Source of the DNA: Prevotella sp. E15-22 | Lineage (GTDB): Bacteria > Bacteroidota > Bacteroidia > Bacteroidales > Bacteroidaceae | Length of the DNA: 64,000 nt | Direction of reading: 5' to 3' | Assembly: GCF_023204875.1 (NCBI RefSeq) | Contig: NZ_CP096247.1 | Coordinates: 1,550,001 to 1,614,000 of the forward strand | Shown here: one piece after another, positions 43,367 to 52,373 of the stretch | Position numbering within the stretch: the stretch's first letter is position 1 | Layout of the letters: the number at the start of each line of letters is the position of its first letter | Made by a program: the position numbers and the translations under genes | Notes under the pieces: generated by a model | What the model saw: the letters and a program-made list of their open reading frames with translations, nothing else | Told to the model about the DNA's origin: nothing | Database searches by the model: none

Positions 43367-45244
43367 ATGAACAGAAACACTCTTATTGGCTTTAGCCTCA
43401 TTGCTGTGGTGCTCATCGCATTCAGTTATCTGAACACACCTTCGCAGGAGGAGATTGAAGCCTACAACCGACAACAGGACAGCATCGAGGCTGTAAAGAA
43501 ACAAATTGAGGCTAGTCAGCTGGCGGCCGCTCAGGAGAAACAAGTGGTGAAGGTCGATTCTACCGACCTTTTCTTGCCCGTTATGAACGATTCGGCACTT
43601 GCAGAGAACCGCCTGGTGGTGCTGAAAAACGATTCGCTGGAGCTGGCATTCAACACCAAGGGTGGCACATTGGCCAGCGCTCGTATCATTGCCCACAAAG
43701 ACACCGCCAACAACGCAGGTATTGAGTTGCTGAGTGCCGAGGGTCAGAAGATGAACTTTGTTTTGAAAGGCCTGAAAAAATATATCAATACTGCCGATTT
43801 GTATTTCACCGACTCTGTCAGCGCCGATGGTTCGCTGCTGATGACAGCACAGGCACAAAACGGCGGTACGCTGGTGTTTAAATACACGCTGGGTCCCGAC
43901 TATATGCTGCACTTCGCTCTTCAGGCAAATGGACTGGCCGACCAGCTGGACCCCACGAGTAAGGAACTCACCATTCAGTGGCAAGACTCATGTCGCCAGC
44001 AGGAGAAAGGCTTTACGTTTGAGAACTATCGCTCGGCCCTCACCTATAAGTTCTGCGACGGTGGCACCGATTATCTGAGCGAGACCTCCGACAAGAAGGA
44101 AACCATCGACGAGGCTATCGACTGGGTGGCATTCAAAAACCAGTACTTCTCGGCTGTACTCATCTCGAAGGATGCCTTCAATGCTGGTGCCGAGTTGACA
44201 AGTACACCGCTCGATAAGAGTACCCGCATCCTAAAAAACTACGAGGCCAACCTCACAACGAAGTTTGACCCCACGGGAACACAGGCCTCTGAGTTCGAGA
44301 TGTTCATCGGTCCTAACGACTTCCGACTGATTCAGGACGTTGAGGAACAGAGCACCTTCGGAAAAGACCTGGAACTGGAGCGTCTTGTATATCTGGGATG
44401 GCCGTTGTTCCGCTTCATCAACCGCTGGTTCACACTCTATGTGTTCGACTGGCTCACCAAGCTGGGATTGCCCATGGGCATCGTTCTGATTCTCATCACC
44501 CTGCTTCTCAAGGCCATCACCTATCCCATGGTCAAAAAGAGCTATATGTCGAGTGCCAAGATGCGTGTATTGAAACCGAAACTCGACGAAGCTACTAAGC
44601 AGTTTAACAAGCCTGAAGACCAAATGCAAAAGCAGCAGGCCATGATGGCGCTCTATTCGAAATATGGCGTGTCTCCTCTGGGTGGCTGTCTGCCTATGCT
44701 CATTCAGATGCCCATCTGGATTGCGATGTTCAACTTCGTGCCTAACGCCATCCAGCTGCGCCGCGAGTCGTTCCTATGGATGGACGACCTGTCAACCTAC
44801 GATCCTTTCGTGGAATGGGGCTTCCATATCTGGGGCATTGGCGACCATCTGTCGCTCACCTGTATCTTGTTCTGCGTCAGCAACCTGCTCTACTCTTACA
44901 TGACCATGCGTCAGCAGCGCGACCAGATGGTGGGTCAGCAGGCCGAGCAGATGAAGATGATGTCGTGGATGATGTATATCATGCCTTTGATGTTCTTCTT
45001 CATGTTCAACGACTACTCAAGCGGTCTTAACTTCTATTATTTCATCTCGCTGTTCTTCTCAGCTGCCATTATGTGGACACTGCGCAAGACTACTGATGAC
45101 GAGAAGCTCCTGGCCATTCTCGAAGCAAAATACAAGGAGAATCAGAACAACCCCAAGAAGATGACCGGACTGGCCGCCCGACTGGAGGAGATGCAGAAGC
45201 GTGCTGCCGAGATTCAGAAGATGCAGCAGCAGAACCGTAAGTAA
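43367..45244 (+). CDS. yidC: Membrane protein insertase YidC
   Basis: This 625-residue protein has an N-terminal membrane helix, the large periplasmic beta domain typical of Gram-negative YidC (about 70-350) and the conserved C-terminal helices with GLPMGIVLILITLLLKAIT, SPLGGCLPMLIQMPIW and a basic Lys/Arg-rich tail. It inserts inner-membrane proteins with or without SecYEG. The promoter is at 43319. Confidence 0.97.
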   Translation: MNRNTLIGFSLIAVVLIAFSYLNTPSQEEIEAYNRQQDSIEAVKKQIEASQLAAAQEKQVVKVDSTDLFLPVMNDSALAENRLVVLKNDSLELAFNTKGGTLASARIIAHKDTANNAGIELLSAEGQKMNFVLKGLKKYINTADLYFTDSVSADGSLLMTAQAQNGGTLVFKYTLGPDYMLHFALQANGLADQLDPTSKELTIQWQDSCRQQEKGFTFENYRSALTYKFCDGGTDYLSETSDKKETIDEAIDWVAFKNQYFSAVLISKDAFNAGAELTSTPLDKSTRILKNYEANLTTKFDPTGTQASEFEMFIGPNDFRLIQDVEEQSTFGKDLELERLVYLGWPLFRFINRWFTLYVFDWLTKLGLPMGIVLILITLLLKAITYPMVKKSYMSSAKMRVLKPKLDEATKQFNKPEDQMQKQQAMMALYSKYGVSPLGGCLPMLIQMPIWIAMFNFVPNAIQLRRESFLWMDDLSTYDPFVEWGFHIWGIGDHLSLTCILFCVSNLLYSYMTMRQQRDQMVGQQAEQMKMMSWMMYIMPLMFFFMFNDYSSGLNFYYFISLFFSAAIMWTLRKTTDDEKLLAILEAKYKENQNNPKKMTGLAARLEEMQKRAAEIQKMQQQNRK

Positions 45245-45283
45245 AAAACGAACGAACATTCATTCACACACATAGACACAGAA

Positions 45284-46747
45284 ATGAAAATAGGATTCGA
45301 CAACGACAAATATCTGAAGATACAGTCGGAACACATCAAAGAGCGCATTGCGAAGTTCGATGGCAAACTGTATCTGGAGTTGGGTGGCAAACTCTTTGAC
45401 GACCATCACGCCAGCCGTGTGCTGCCTGGCTTCAAGCCCGATTCAAAGTTGCGTATGTTCGGTCAGCTGCGCGATCAGTTGGAAATCGTTATCGTGGTTA
45501 GCGCTGAGGACATCGAGAAGAATAAGGTGCGTGCCGACTTGGGCATAACATACGATGAGGATGTGCTACGCCTGCGTGAAGAGTTCATGAACCGCGACTT
45601 CATGGTGGGATCTGTTGTTATCACTCATTATAATGGTCAGAAGGCTGCCGATCAGTTCCGTCATCGTCTCGAGCGCATGGGCATCAAGTCGTATGTTCAC
45701 TATCTCATCGATGGTTATCCCCACAATGTGGAATTGATTGCCAGTGACGAGGGGTTCGGCAAGAACGACTATGTGGAGACTTCTCGCGAGCTGGTTATTG
45801 TTACTGCACCTGGTCCTGGCTCAGGCAAGATGGCCGTTTGCCTTTCTCAGTTGTACAACGAGAACAAGCGCGGTGTGCGTGCCGGCTATGCTAAGTTCGA
45901 GACTTTCCCCGTATGGAACCTGCCTCTGAAGCATCCTGTGAACATCGCCTACGAAGCAGCAACTGCCGACCTGAACGATGTGAACATGATCGACCCGTTC
46001 CATTTGGAGGCCTACGACAAGATTGCCATCAACTACAACCGCGATATCGAGATTTTCCCTGTGCTCAACGCTCTGTTCGAGGGTATCTATGGCGAGAATC
46101 CTTATAAGAGTCCCACGGATATGGGTGTCAACATGGTGGGCTTCTGTATCAGCGATGATGAGGTGTGCTGTCAGGCTTCTCGCGACGAGATTATCCGCCG
46201 TTATTACTCGGCCACGAACAAAATGGCTGAGGGGGCAGACAACGAGCGTGAGGTAAATAAGATTCTGATGCTCTTTAATCAGGCTAAGATCACCACAGCA
46301 TATCGACGTGTTACCGTTGCTGCTCAGGCTAAACAGGAACTCACCGAACAGACATCGGCTGCTATGGAACTGGAAGATGGCACAATCATCACATCTAAGT
46401 CGTCTCCCCTGCTTGGTTGCTCGGCTGCTTTGTTGCTTAATGCTACGAAGCATTTGGCTGGCATCGACCATCAGATAAAACTGATTCCTGAGAGTCTTAT
46501 CGAACCTGTTCAGAAAACTAAGATTGAGTACTTGGGAGGAAAGAACCCTCGCTTGCATACTGACGAGGTGTTGGTCGCTCTTAGCGTTCTTTCTAAGGAT
46601 GATGAAATGTGTCGTCGTGCATTGGAGCAGTTGCCTAAACTCAAAGGCTGTCAGGTCCACTCTACGGTGATGCTTTCTGAGGTAGACCGCAAAATCTTTA
46701 ATAAATTGGGTTGCGGACTGACGTGTGATCCTGTGAAAAAGAAATAA
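45284..46747 (+). CDS. DUF1846 family protein
   Basis: This 487-residue soluble protein matches DUF1846 over its whole length: MKIGFDNDKYLKIQSEHI, GGKLFDDHHASRVLPGF, TAPGPGSGKMAVCLSQLYN (a nucleotide-binding-like loop) and the SSPLLGCSAALLLNATKHLAG segment. The function is unknown. It lies 39 bp after yidC in the same direction and may be co-transcribed. Confidence 0.9.
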   Translation: MKIGFDNDKYLKIQSEHIKERIAKFDGKLYLELGGKLFDDHHASRVLPGFKPDSKLRMFGQLRDQLEIVIVVSAEDIEKNKVRADLGITYDEDVLRLREEFMNRDFMVGSVVITHYNGQKAADQFRHRLERMGIKSYVHYLIDGYPHNVELIASDEGFGKNDYVETSRELVIVTAPGPGSGKMAVCLSQLYNENKRGVRAGYAKFETFPVWNLPLKHPVNIAYEAATADLNDVNMIDPFHLEAYDKIAINYNRDIEIFPVLNALFEGIYGENPYKSPTDMGVNMVGFCISDDEVCCQASRDEIIRRYYSATNKMAEGADNEREVNKILMLFNQAKITTAYRRVTVAAQAKQELTEQTSAAMELEDGTIITSKSSPLLGCSAALLLNATKHLAGIDHQIKLIPESLIEPVQKTKIEYLGGKNPRLHTDEVLVALSVLSKDDEMCRRALEQLPKLKGCQVHSTVMLSEVDRKIFNKLGCGLTCDPVKKK

Positions 46748-46766
46748 TTAGCCTATTCTACATAAT

Positions 46767-48977
46767 ATGAACAAAGCATTATCACTTGCTGCAGCAGCTT
46801 TACTGATGACGGCCTGCGGCACACAGAAAGAGACTGATACAGTGAATATCCAGAAACAGACGATAGAACTTACCAGTGACCAAATGACTCCAGAGGCTCT
46901 CTGGGCTATGAGTCGCATTGGTGGTTACGAGCCTTCGCCCGACGGCCAACACATTGTATTTCAGATGGGATACTATAGTGTAGAGGAGAACAAAAGCCAC
47001 CAGGTGTTGTGGATGATGAATGCCGATGGCACGGAGCAGAAACAGTTGACCGAGGACGCTGACAACGAGACGGATGCACAGTGGCTCGACAACGAGACTG
47101 TGGCCTTCATCAAGGGTGGCGAGGTATGGAAAATGAACCTCGATGGTTCTGGTCGTAAGCAACTCTCTGAGACGGATGGCAAGGTTGAGGGCTTTATGTT
47201 CTCGCCCGACTATTCAAAGGTTATTATCCTACAGAGCATACCCTTCAACGAAATCATCAAAGAGAAACCTGCCGACCTGCCCAAGACTACTGGACGCGTG
47301 GTGACCGACTTGATGTATCGCCACTGGGACCATTATGTGGAGAGTATCCAGCATCCATTCGTATTCACTGTGGATGATGATTTTACCATCGCTAATGAGG
47401 GCAAAGATATGCTCGAAGGTGAGCCTTTTGAATGTCCAATGGAACCCTTTGGTGGTATGGAACAGTTAGCTTGGAGCACCGACTCAAAGTGTATAGCCTT
47501 CACTTGTCGCTGTAAGACAGGACTGGCCTACAGTGTCTCGACCGATTCAGACATATTTCTCTATGACGTGGAGAGCGGCGACATGAATAAAACTAAGAAC
47601 CTCTGCAAAGGATGTGAGTGGGGTGTCGTGTCTGATGGCACCGTTCCGTACGAGACTGATAATCTGCTCGACCCAACAAAGTCTCTCAAGAACCAGTTCG
47701 TCAACACAAATCTGAAGGACATGAACGTTGGTTACGATACCAATCCGAAGTTCTCGCCAGACGGCCGCTATGTGGCTTGGCTCTCGATGGAGCGCGACGG
47801 CTATGAGGCCGACCGCAATCGCCTCTGTGTCTACGATCTGAAAGAAGGCACAAAGAGCTACGTCACAGAGTCGTTCGACTCAAACGTGGATGACTATTGC
47901 TGGGCTCCCGATTCTAAGACTATTTATTTCATTGGTGTATGGCATGCTACAGAGAATCTTTACAGCACTAACTTACAGGGTGAGGTTAAGCCTATCATCA
48001 CCGAATGGGCCGACTTCGGTTCGCTAAAGATGCTGAACGATAAGCAAATCTTAGCTGAGCAGCACAGTTTTACATCACCATATGATCTCTATGTAATAAC
48101 ACCTGGTGATGGAAATAACGGTGCAAAGAAAACACAGATTACTGAGGTCAACAAGGAGATTCTCGATCAGTTGGCTAAACCTTCTGTTGAACAGTATTGG
48201 GTGAAGACAACCGACAACAAGGAACTTCTTACATGGGTGATTCTTCCACCACATTTTGATAAAACAAAGAAATACCCCACCCTGCTCTTCTGCGAAGGTG
48301 GTCCTCAGAGTCCTGTATCTCAGTTCTGGAGCTATCGCTGGAACTTCTTCATTATGGCTTCTCAGGGCTATGTCGTTGTGGCACCGAACCGTCGTGGGTT
48401 ACCAGGATTTGGTCAGGAATGGCTCGAGGAAATCTCGGGTGACTGGACTGGCCAATGCATGAACGACTATCTTTCGGCCATTGACTTCGCATGCGACAGT
48501 CTACCTTATGTCGATCGCGACCGTCTGGCGGCAGTAGGAGCATCATTTGGCGGCTTCTCTGTCTACTATCTGGCAGGTCATCACGATAAGCGATTCAAGT
48601 GCTTTATCGCTCACGATGGTGCTTTCAACCTGGAGGCCATGTACACTGAGACCGAGGAAAACTGGTTCTCTAACTGGGAGTACGATGATGCTTATTGGAA
48701 TAAGGATCAGACTGCACAAGCCAAAAAGACTTACGATAACTCGCCCCATCGTTTCGTAGACAAATGGGATACACCTATACTCTGTATCCACGGTGAAAAG
48801 GACTATCGCATCAATGCAACTCAAGGCATGAGCGCTTTCAATGCGGCTCGTATGCGTGGCATAGAAGCAGAACTTCTCATCTTCCCTGATGAGAATCACT
48901 GGGTTCTAAAACCACAAAATGGTATTCTGTGGCAGAGAACATACTTCGAGTGGCTGGAACGCTGGATAGGAAAATAA
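46767..48977 (+). CDS. S9 family peptidase (prolyl oligopeptidase / DPP-like lipoprotein)
   Basis: This 736-residue protein has a lipoprotein signal (LLMTACGTQ), an N-terminal beta-propeller with PD40-type repeats (about 50-450) and a C-terminal alpha/beta hydrolase. The catalytic triad is readable: Ser593 in GASFGGF, Asp679 in HGEKDYRIN, His711 in DENHW. It resembles exported dipeptidyl peptidases such as DPP5 of asaccharolytic Bacteroidales and probably helps use peptides. That suits the gdhA gene next to it. The exact specificity is unknown. Confidence 0.92.
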   Translation: MNKALSLAAAALLMTACGTQKETDTVNIQKQTIELTSDQMTPEALWAMSRIGGYEPSPDGQHIVFQMGYYSVEENKSHQVLWMMNADGTEQKQLTEDADNETDAQWLDNETVAFIKGGEVWKMNLDGSGRKQLSETDGKVEGFMFSPDYSKVIILQSIPFNEIIKEKPADLPKTTGRVVTDLMYRHWDHYVESIQHPFVFTVDDDFTIANEGKDMLEGEPFECPMEPFGGMEQLAWSTDSKCIAFTCRCKTGLAYSVSTDSDIFLYDVESGDMNKTKNLCKGCEWGVVSDGTVPYETDNLLDPTKSLKNQFVNTNLKDMNVGYDTNPKFSPDGRYVAWLSMERDGYEADRNRLCVYDLKEGTKSYVTESFDSNVDDYCWAPDSKTIYFIGVWHATENLYSTNLQGEVKPIITEWADFGSLKMLNDKQILAEQHSFTSPYDLYVITPGDGNNGAKKTQITEVNKEILDQLAKPSVEQYWVKTTDNKELLTWVILPPHFDKTKKYPTLLFCEGGPQSPVSQFWSYRWNFFIMASQGYVVVAPNRRGLPGFGQEWLEEISGDWTGQCMNDYLSAIDFACDSLPYVDRDRLAAVGASFGGFSVYYLAGHHDKRFKCFIAHDGAFNLEAMYTETEENWFSNWEYDDAYWNKDQTAQAKKTYDNSPHRFVDKWDTPILCIHGEKDYRINATQGMSAFNAARMRGIEAELLIFPDENHWVLKPQNGILWQRTYFEWLERWIGK

Positions 48978-49038
48978 GGATATACCTTATTAATTATATA
49001 TATGAAATAACTTCTGCCACGTTAGGCATGAAATGTAT

Positions 49039-49080
49039 AAAGAGACATTTTGTCAAGTATGACAAGGTGTCTCTTTTCCT
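49039..49080 (+). terminator. Terminator after the S9 peptidase gene
   Basis: AAAGAGACA and TGTCTCTTT enclose an inner TTGTCA/TGACAA stem, followed by TCCTTTTG. The rest of the 48978-49298 gap holds AT-rich sequence and the gdhA promoter; nothing else is seen. Confidence 0.8.
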
Positions 49081-49207
49081 TTTGTTGCTTTTTGCCATTT
49101 GTTTGTGATATTTCGATATATTTATACATAAATCCTTGACATATATCAAAAATATAATAATCTAATTATCAAAACGTCACATTTTTCACAAAAAAGATGA
49201 TAAAACG

Positions 49208-49238
49208 TTTGTGTTTTCCAAAAAATACGATAACTTTG
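49208..49238 (+). promoter_or_regulatory. Promoter of gdhA
   Basis: TTTG at 49208-49211 and TAACTTTG at 49231-49238, spaced by 19 bases; 60-base leader to the ATG. Confidence 0.7.
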
Positions 49239-49298
49239 CACACGCAAATGCAAAATAAACAAACTTTAGTTCAATTTAATTTTCAAAGGTAAAAGATT

Positions 49299-50636
49299 AT
49301 GAATGCAGCACAAGTTGTAGAGCAGTTGAAACAGCGCTTTCCTAACGAGCCCGAATACATTCAGGCCGTAAGTCAGGTACTTCCCACTATCGAGGAAGAG
49401 TACAACAAGCACCCCGAGTTTGAAAAGAGCAACCTTATCGAGCGTCTTTGCATCCCCGATCGTGTGATTGAGTTCCGCGTGACATGGGTTGACGATAAGG
49501 GCAATGTTCAGACCAACATGGGTTATCGCATTCAGCACAATAACGCCATTGGCCCGTACAAAGGCGGTATCCGTTATCACAAGTCTGTAAACCTGGGCAT
49601 TCTGAAGTTCTTGGCTTTTGAGCAGACTTTCAAGAATTCACTGACAACCCTTCCTATGGGTGGTGCTAAGGGTGGTTCAGACTTCTCTCCCCGTGGCAAG
49701 AGCGATGCTGAGGTAATGCGTTTCTGCCAGGCTTTCATGAATGAGCTTTATCGCCATATTGGTCCTGACGAGGACGTTCCTGCAGGTGATATCGGTGTAG
49801 GTGGTCGTGAGGTTGGCTATATGTTTGGTCAGTACAAGAAGCTCACCCACCAGTTCCAGGGTGTACTCACTGGTAAGGGCATTCAGTTTGGTGGTTCTCT
49901 CATCCGTCCTGAGGCTACTGGTTATGGCACAGTTTATTTCCTCGTTTCTATGCTGCAGACTCGCGGCATCGAGCTGAAGGGCAAGAAGGTTCTTATCTCT
50001 GGTGCAGGTAACGTAGCTCAGTATGCTGCAGAGAAGTGCTTGCAGCTCGGCGCTATTCCTATGACCATGTCAGACTCTGACGGTTATATCTATGATCCCG
50101 ATGGTATCACTCGTGAGAAGCTTGACTACATCATGCAGTTGAAGAACGTGGAGCGCGGACGTATTAAGGAGTATGTTGAGGAGTATCCCACTGCAAAATA
50201 TTACGAAGGCAAGCGTCCTTGGTTCGAAAAGGCCGACATCGCACTGCCTTGCGCTACTCAGAACGAGATTAACGGTGAGCAGGCTCAGGCTCTCGTAGAC
50301 AACGGTGTTATCGCTGTTGCTGAGGGTGCCAACATGCCTTCACTGCCCGAGGCTATCAAGATCTTCCAGGATGCTAAGATTCTGTATGCTCCTGGTAAAG
50401 CTTCTAATGCTGGTGGTGTATCAGTATCAGGTCTTGAGATGTCACAGAACTCTGAGCGCCTGTCATGGACAGCTAAGGAGGTTGACGACTACCTGAAGCG
50501 CATCATGAACGATATTCATGAGAACTGCGTGAAGTATGGTACTCAGGCTGATGGCTACATCAACTATGTGAAGGGTGCTAACGTTGCAGGCTTCATGAAG
50601 GTTGCTAAGGCTATGATGGCTCAGGGCATTGTATAA
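49299..50636 (+). CDS. gdhA: Glutamate dehydrogenase (NADP-type)
   Basis: This 445-residue protein has the GDH catalytic segment YKGGIRYHKSVNLGILKFLA and LPMGGAKGGSDFSP (active-site Lys residues), DVPAGDIGVGGREVGYMFG and the nucleotide-binding GAGNVAQYAAEK. Length and motifs fit the hexameric NADP-type enzyme that makes glutamate from ammonia, the main ammonia-assimilation route in Prevotella. It has its own promoter and terminator. Confidence 0.96.
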   Translation: MNAAQVVEQLKQRFPNEPEYIQAVSQVLPTIEEEYNKHPEFEKSNLIERLCIPDRVIEFRVTWVDDKGNVQTNMGYRIQHNNAIGPYKGGIRYHKSVNLGILKFLAFEQTFKNSLTTLPMGGAKGGSDFSPRGKSDAEVMRFCQAFMNELYRHIGPDEDVPAGDIGVGGREVGYMFGQYKKLTHQFQGVLTGKGIQFGGSLIRPEATGYGTVYFLVSMLQTRGIELKGKKVLISGAGNVAQYAAEKCLQLGAIPMTMSDSDGYIYDPDGITREKLDYIMQLKNVERGRIKEYVEEYPTAKYYEGKRPWFEKADIALPCATQNEINGEQAQALVDNGVIAVAEGANMPSLPEAIKIFQDAKILYAPGKASNAGGVSVSGLEMSQNSERLSWTAKEVDDYLKRIMNDIHENCVKYGTQADGYINYVKGANVAGFMKVAKAMMAQGIV

Positions 50637-50663
50637 TGCATCTATTAATGTTATAACACTATT

Positions 50664-50695
50664 CGAGCGGGTTGGTTTTAACCCGCTCGATTTTT
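50664..50695 (+). terminator. Terminator of gdhA
   Basis: CGAGCGGGTT and AACCCGCTCG form a perfect 10-bp stem around GGTTTT, followed by ATTTTT. Confidence 0.88.
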
Positions 50696-50773
50696 GTATA
50701 TAGGACTCAATGAACTGACATGATGGTGCAAATTGACAATAAATGATTTATCACCCCTATTATTTGCTAATTC

Positions 50774-50805
50774 TTTGGCTAATCAGAAAAAGTTTAGTAC
50801 TTTTG
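50774..50805 (+). promoter_or_regulatory. Promoter of uxaB
   Basis: TTTG at 50774-50777 and TACTTTTG at 50798-50805, spaced by 20 bases. Confidence 0.7.
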
Positions 50806-50849
50806 CATGCTCAAAAAGGCAAAACATTATCTATAAAATAATACTAACA

Positions 50850-52295
50850 ATGGAAATGAAACCATTAAACAAACACTTTGCACCTAAAAGTGTGATGCCA
50901 GAAAAAGTGATTCAGTTTGGCGAGGGTAACTTCCTCCGTGCATTCGTAGATTGGATTATTTGGAATATGGACCAGAAGACAAACTTCAATGGTTCGGTTG
51001 TTGTTGTGCAGCCCATCGAAAAAGGCATGGTAGAATGGCTTAACGGTCAGGATTGTTTGTATCACGTGAACCTTCAAGGTCGTGAAAATGGCAAACCGGT
51101 CAATACGCTTGAGCGCATCGATGTCATTAGTCGCGCATTGAATCCCTACTCTCAGAATGATGCTTTCATGGCGTTGGCCGATCAGCCTGAGATTCGTTTT
51201 GTTATTTCAAACACTACAGAAGCTGGTATTGCTTTCGATTCTACTTGCAAACTTGACGACAAACCCGCATCGAGTTATCCAGGCAAATTGGTTCAGCTGC
51301 TGTATCGTCGTTATAAGACATTTAATGGTGATCCTACTAAGGGCTTGATTATCTTCCCCTGTGAATTGATATTCCTGAATGGCCATGTACTGAAGGACTG
51401 CATTAATAAATACATAGAATTATGGAATCTAGGCGCAGACTTTAAGAAATGGTTTGATGAATGCTGTGGCGTCTATGCTACGCTTGTTGACCGTATTGTG
51501 CCAGGCTTCCCTCGTAAGGACATAGCCGAGATTCAGGAGAAGGTGGGCTATCGCGACAACCTCGTAGTACAGGCCGAGAACTTCCATCTTTGGGTTATCG
51601 AGGCTCCTAAAGAGGTTGCAAAGGAATTCCCTGCCGACAAAGCTGGTCTGCACGTATTGTTCGTTCCGTCTGAAGAACCATATCACAAACGTAAGGTGAC
51701 TCTGCTGAACGGCCCGCACACGGTTCTCTCGCCAGTAGCTTTCCTTAGTGGCGTAAACATTGTACGTGATGCCTGTCAGCATGAAGTTATATCGAAGTAT
51801 ATCCACAAGGTTCAGTTCGAAGAATTGATGCAGACACTTGATTTGCCGATGGACGAATTGGAAAAGTTTGCTGGCGACGTATTGGAGCGCTTCGACAATC
51901 CATTCGTAGATCATCAGGTAACTTCTATCATGCTTAATTCATTCCCAAAGTTCCAAGCACGCGACCTGCCTGGTGTAAAGACATTCTTAGAGCGTAAAGG
52001 TGAACTGCCCAAGGGACTTGTATTTGGCTTGGCTGCCATCATCACCTACTATAAAGGTGGCAAGCGCGCAGATGGTGTTGAGATCGTGCCCAATGACGAT
52101 GAAAAGATTACGGGCCTGCTAAAAGAACTTTGGGCTACTGGCGACACTCAGAAAGTAACTGATGGCGTACTTGGTGCCGAGTTTATATGGCAAGAAGACC
52201 TGAATAAAATTCAAGGATTGAATCAAATGGTAAAACAATTCTTGGATTTGATACAAGAAAAAGGAATGCTTGAAGCCGTCAAGACAATTCTTTAA
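50850..52295 (+). CDS. uxaB: Tagaturonate reductase
   Basis: This 481-residue mannitol-dehydrogenase-family protein has VIQFGEGNFLRAFVDWII near the N-terminus (NAD-binding), SNTTEAGIAF, FPCELIFLNGHVL and the late HKRKVTLLNGPHTVLSP catalytic helix (Lys). It reduces tagaturonate to altronate in galacturonate breakdown. The start at 50850 is set by the promoter at 50798-50805; the longer reading from 50733 starts upstream of it. No other pectin or galacturonate genes are nearby, so the gene stands alone between two terminators. Confidence 0.93.
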   Translation: MEMKPLNKHFAPKSVMPEKVIQFGEGNFLRAFVDWIIWNMDQKTNFNGSVVVVQPIEKGMVEWLNGQDCLYHVNLQGRENGKPVNTLERIDVISRALNPYSQNDAFMALADQPEIRFVISNTTEAGIAFDSTCKLDDKPASSYPGKLVQLLYRRYKTFNGDPTKGLIIFPCELIFLNGHVLKDCINKYIELWNLGADFKKWFDECCGVYATLVDRIVPGFPRKDIAEIQEKVGYRDNLVVQAENFHLWVIEAPKEVAKEFPADKAGLHVLFVPSEEPYHKRKVTLLNGPHTVLSPVAFLSGVNIVRDACQHEVISKYIHKVQFEELMQTLDLPMDELEKFAGDVLERFDNPFVDHQVTSIMLNSFPKFQARDLPGVKTFLERKGELPKGLVFGLAAIITYYKGGKRADGVEIVPNDDEKITGLLKELWATGDTQKVTDGVLGAEFIWQEDLNKIQGLNQMVKQFLDLIQEKGMLEAVKTIL

Positions 52296-52304
52296 CACAC
52301 TTTA

Positions 52305-52338
52305 ATCTCCGAATCTAACGATGATTCGGAGATTTTTT
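52305..52338 (+). terminator. Terminator of uxaB
   Basis: ATCTCCGAATC and GATTCGGAGAT form an 11-bp stem around TAACGAT, followed by five T. Confidence 0.85.
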
Positions 52339-52339
52339 A

Positions 52340-52347
52340 TACCTTTG
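52340..52347 (+). promoter_or_regulatory. -7 box of the TonB-dependent receptor gene
   Basis: TACCTTTG followed by CACCG, directly after the uxaB terminator and 26 bases before the ATG. The leader is too short for a cobalamin riboswitch. Confidence 0.65.
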
Positions 52348-52373
52348 CACCGTTTTTTTTTAATTAACTCAGT

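Noticed and set aside
43289..43984. N-terminal extension of the DUF3078 protein
   Set aside because: It would run antisense through yidC and both promoters; the signal peptide begins at 43288.
52340..52373. Cobalamin riboswitch before the BtuB-like receptor
   Set aside because: Only about 26 bases separate the promoter box from the ATG, far less than a riboswitch needs.
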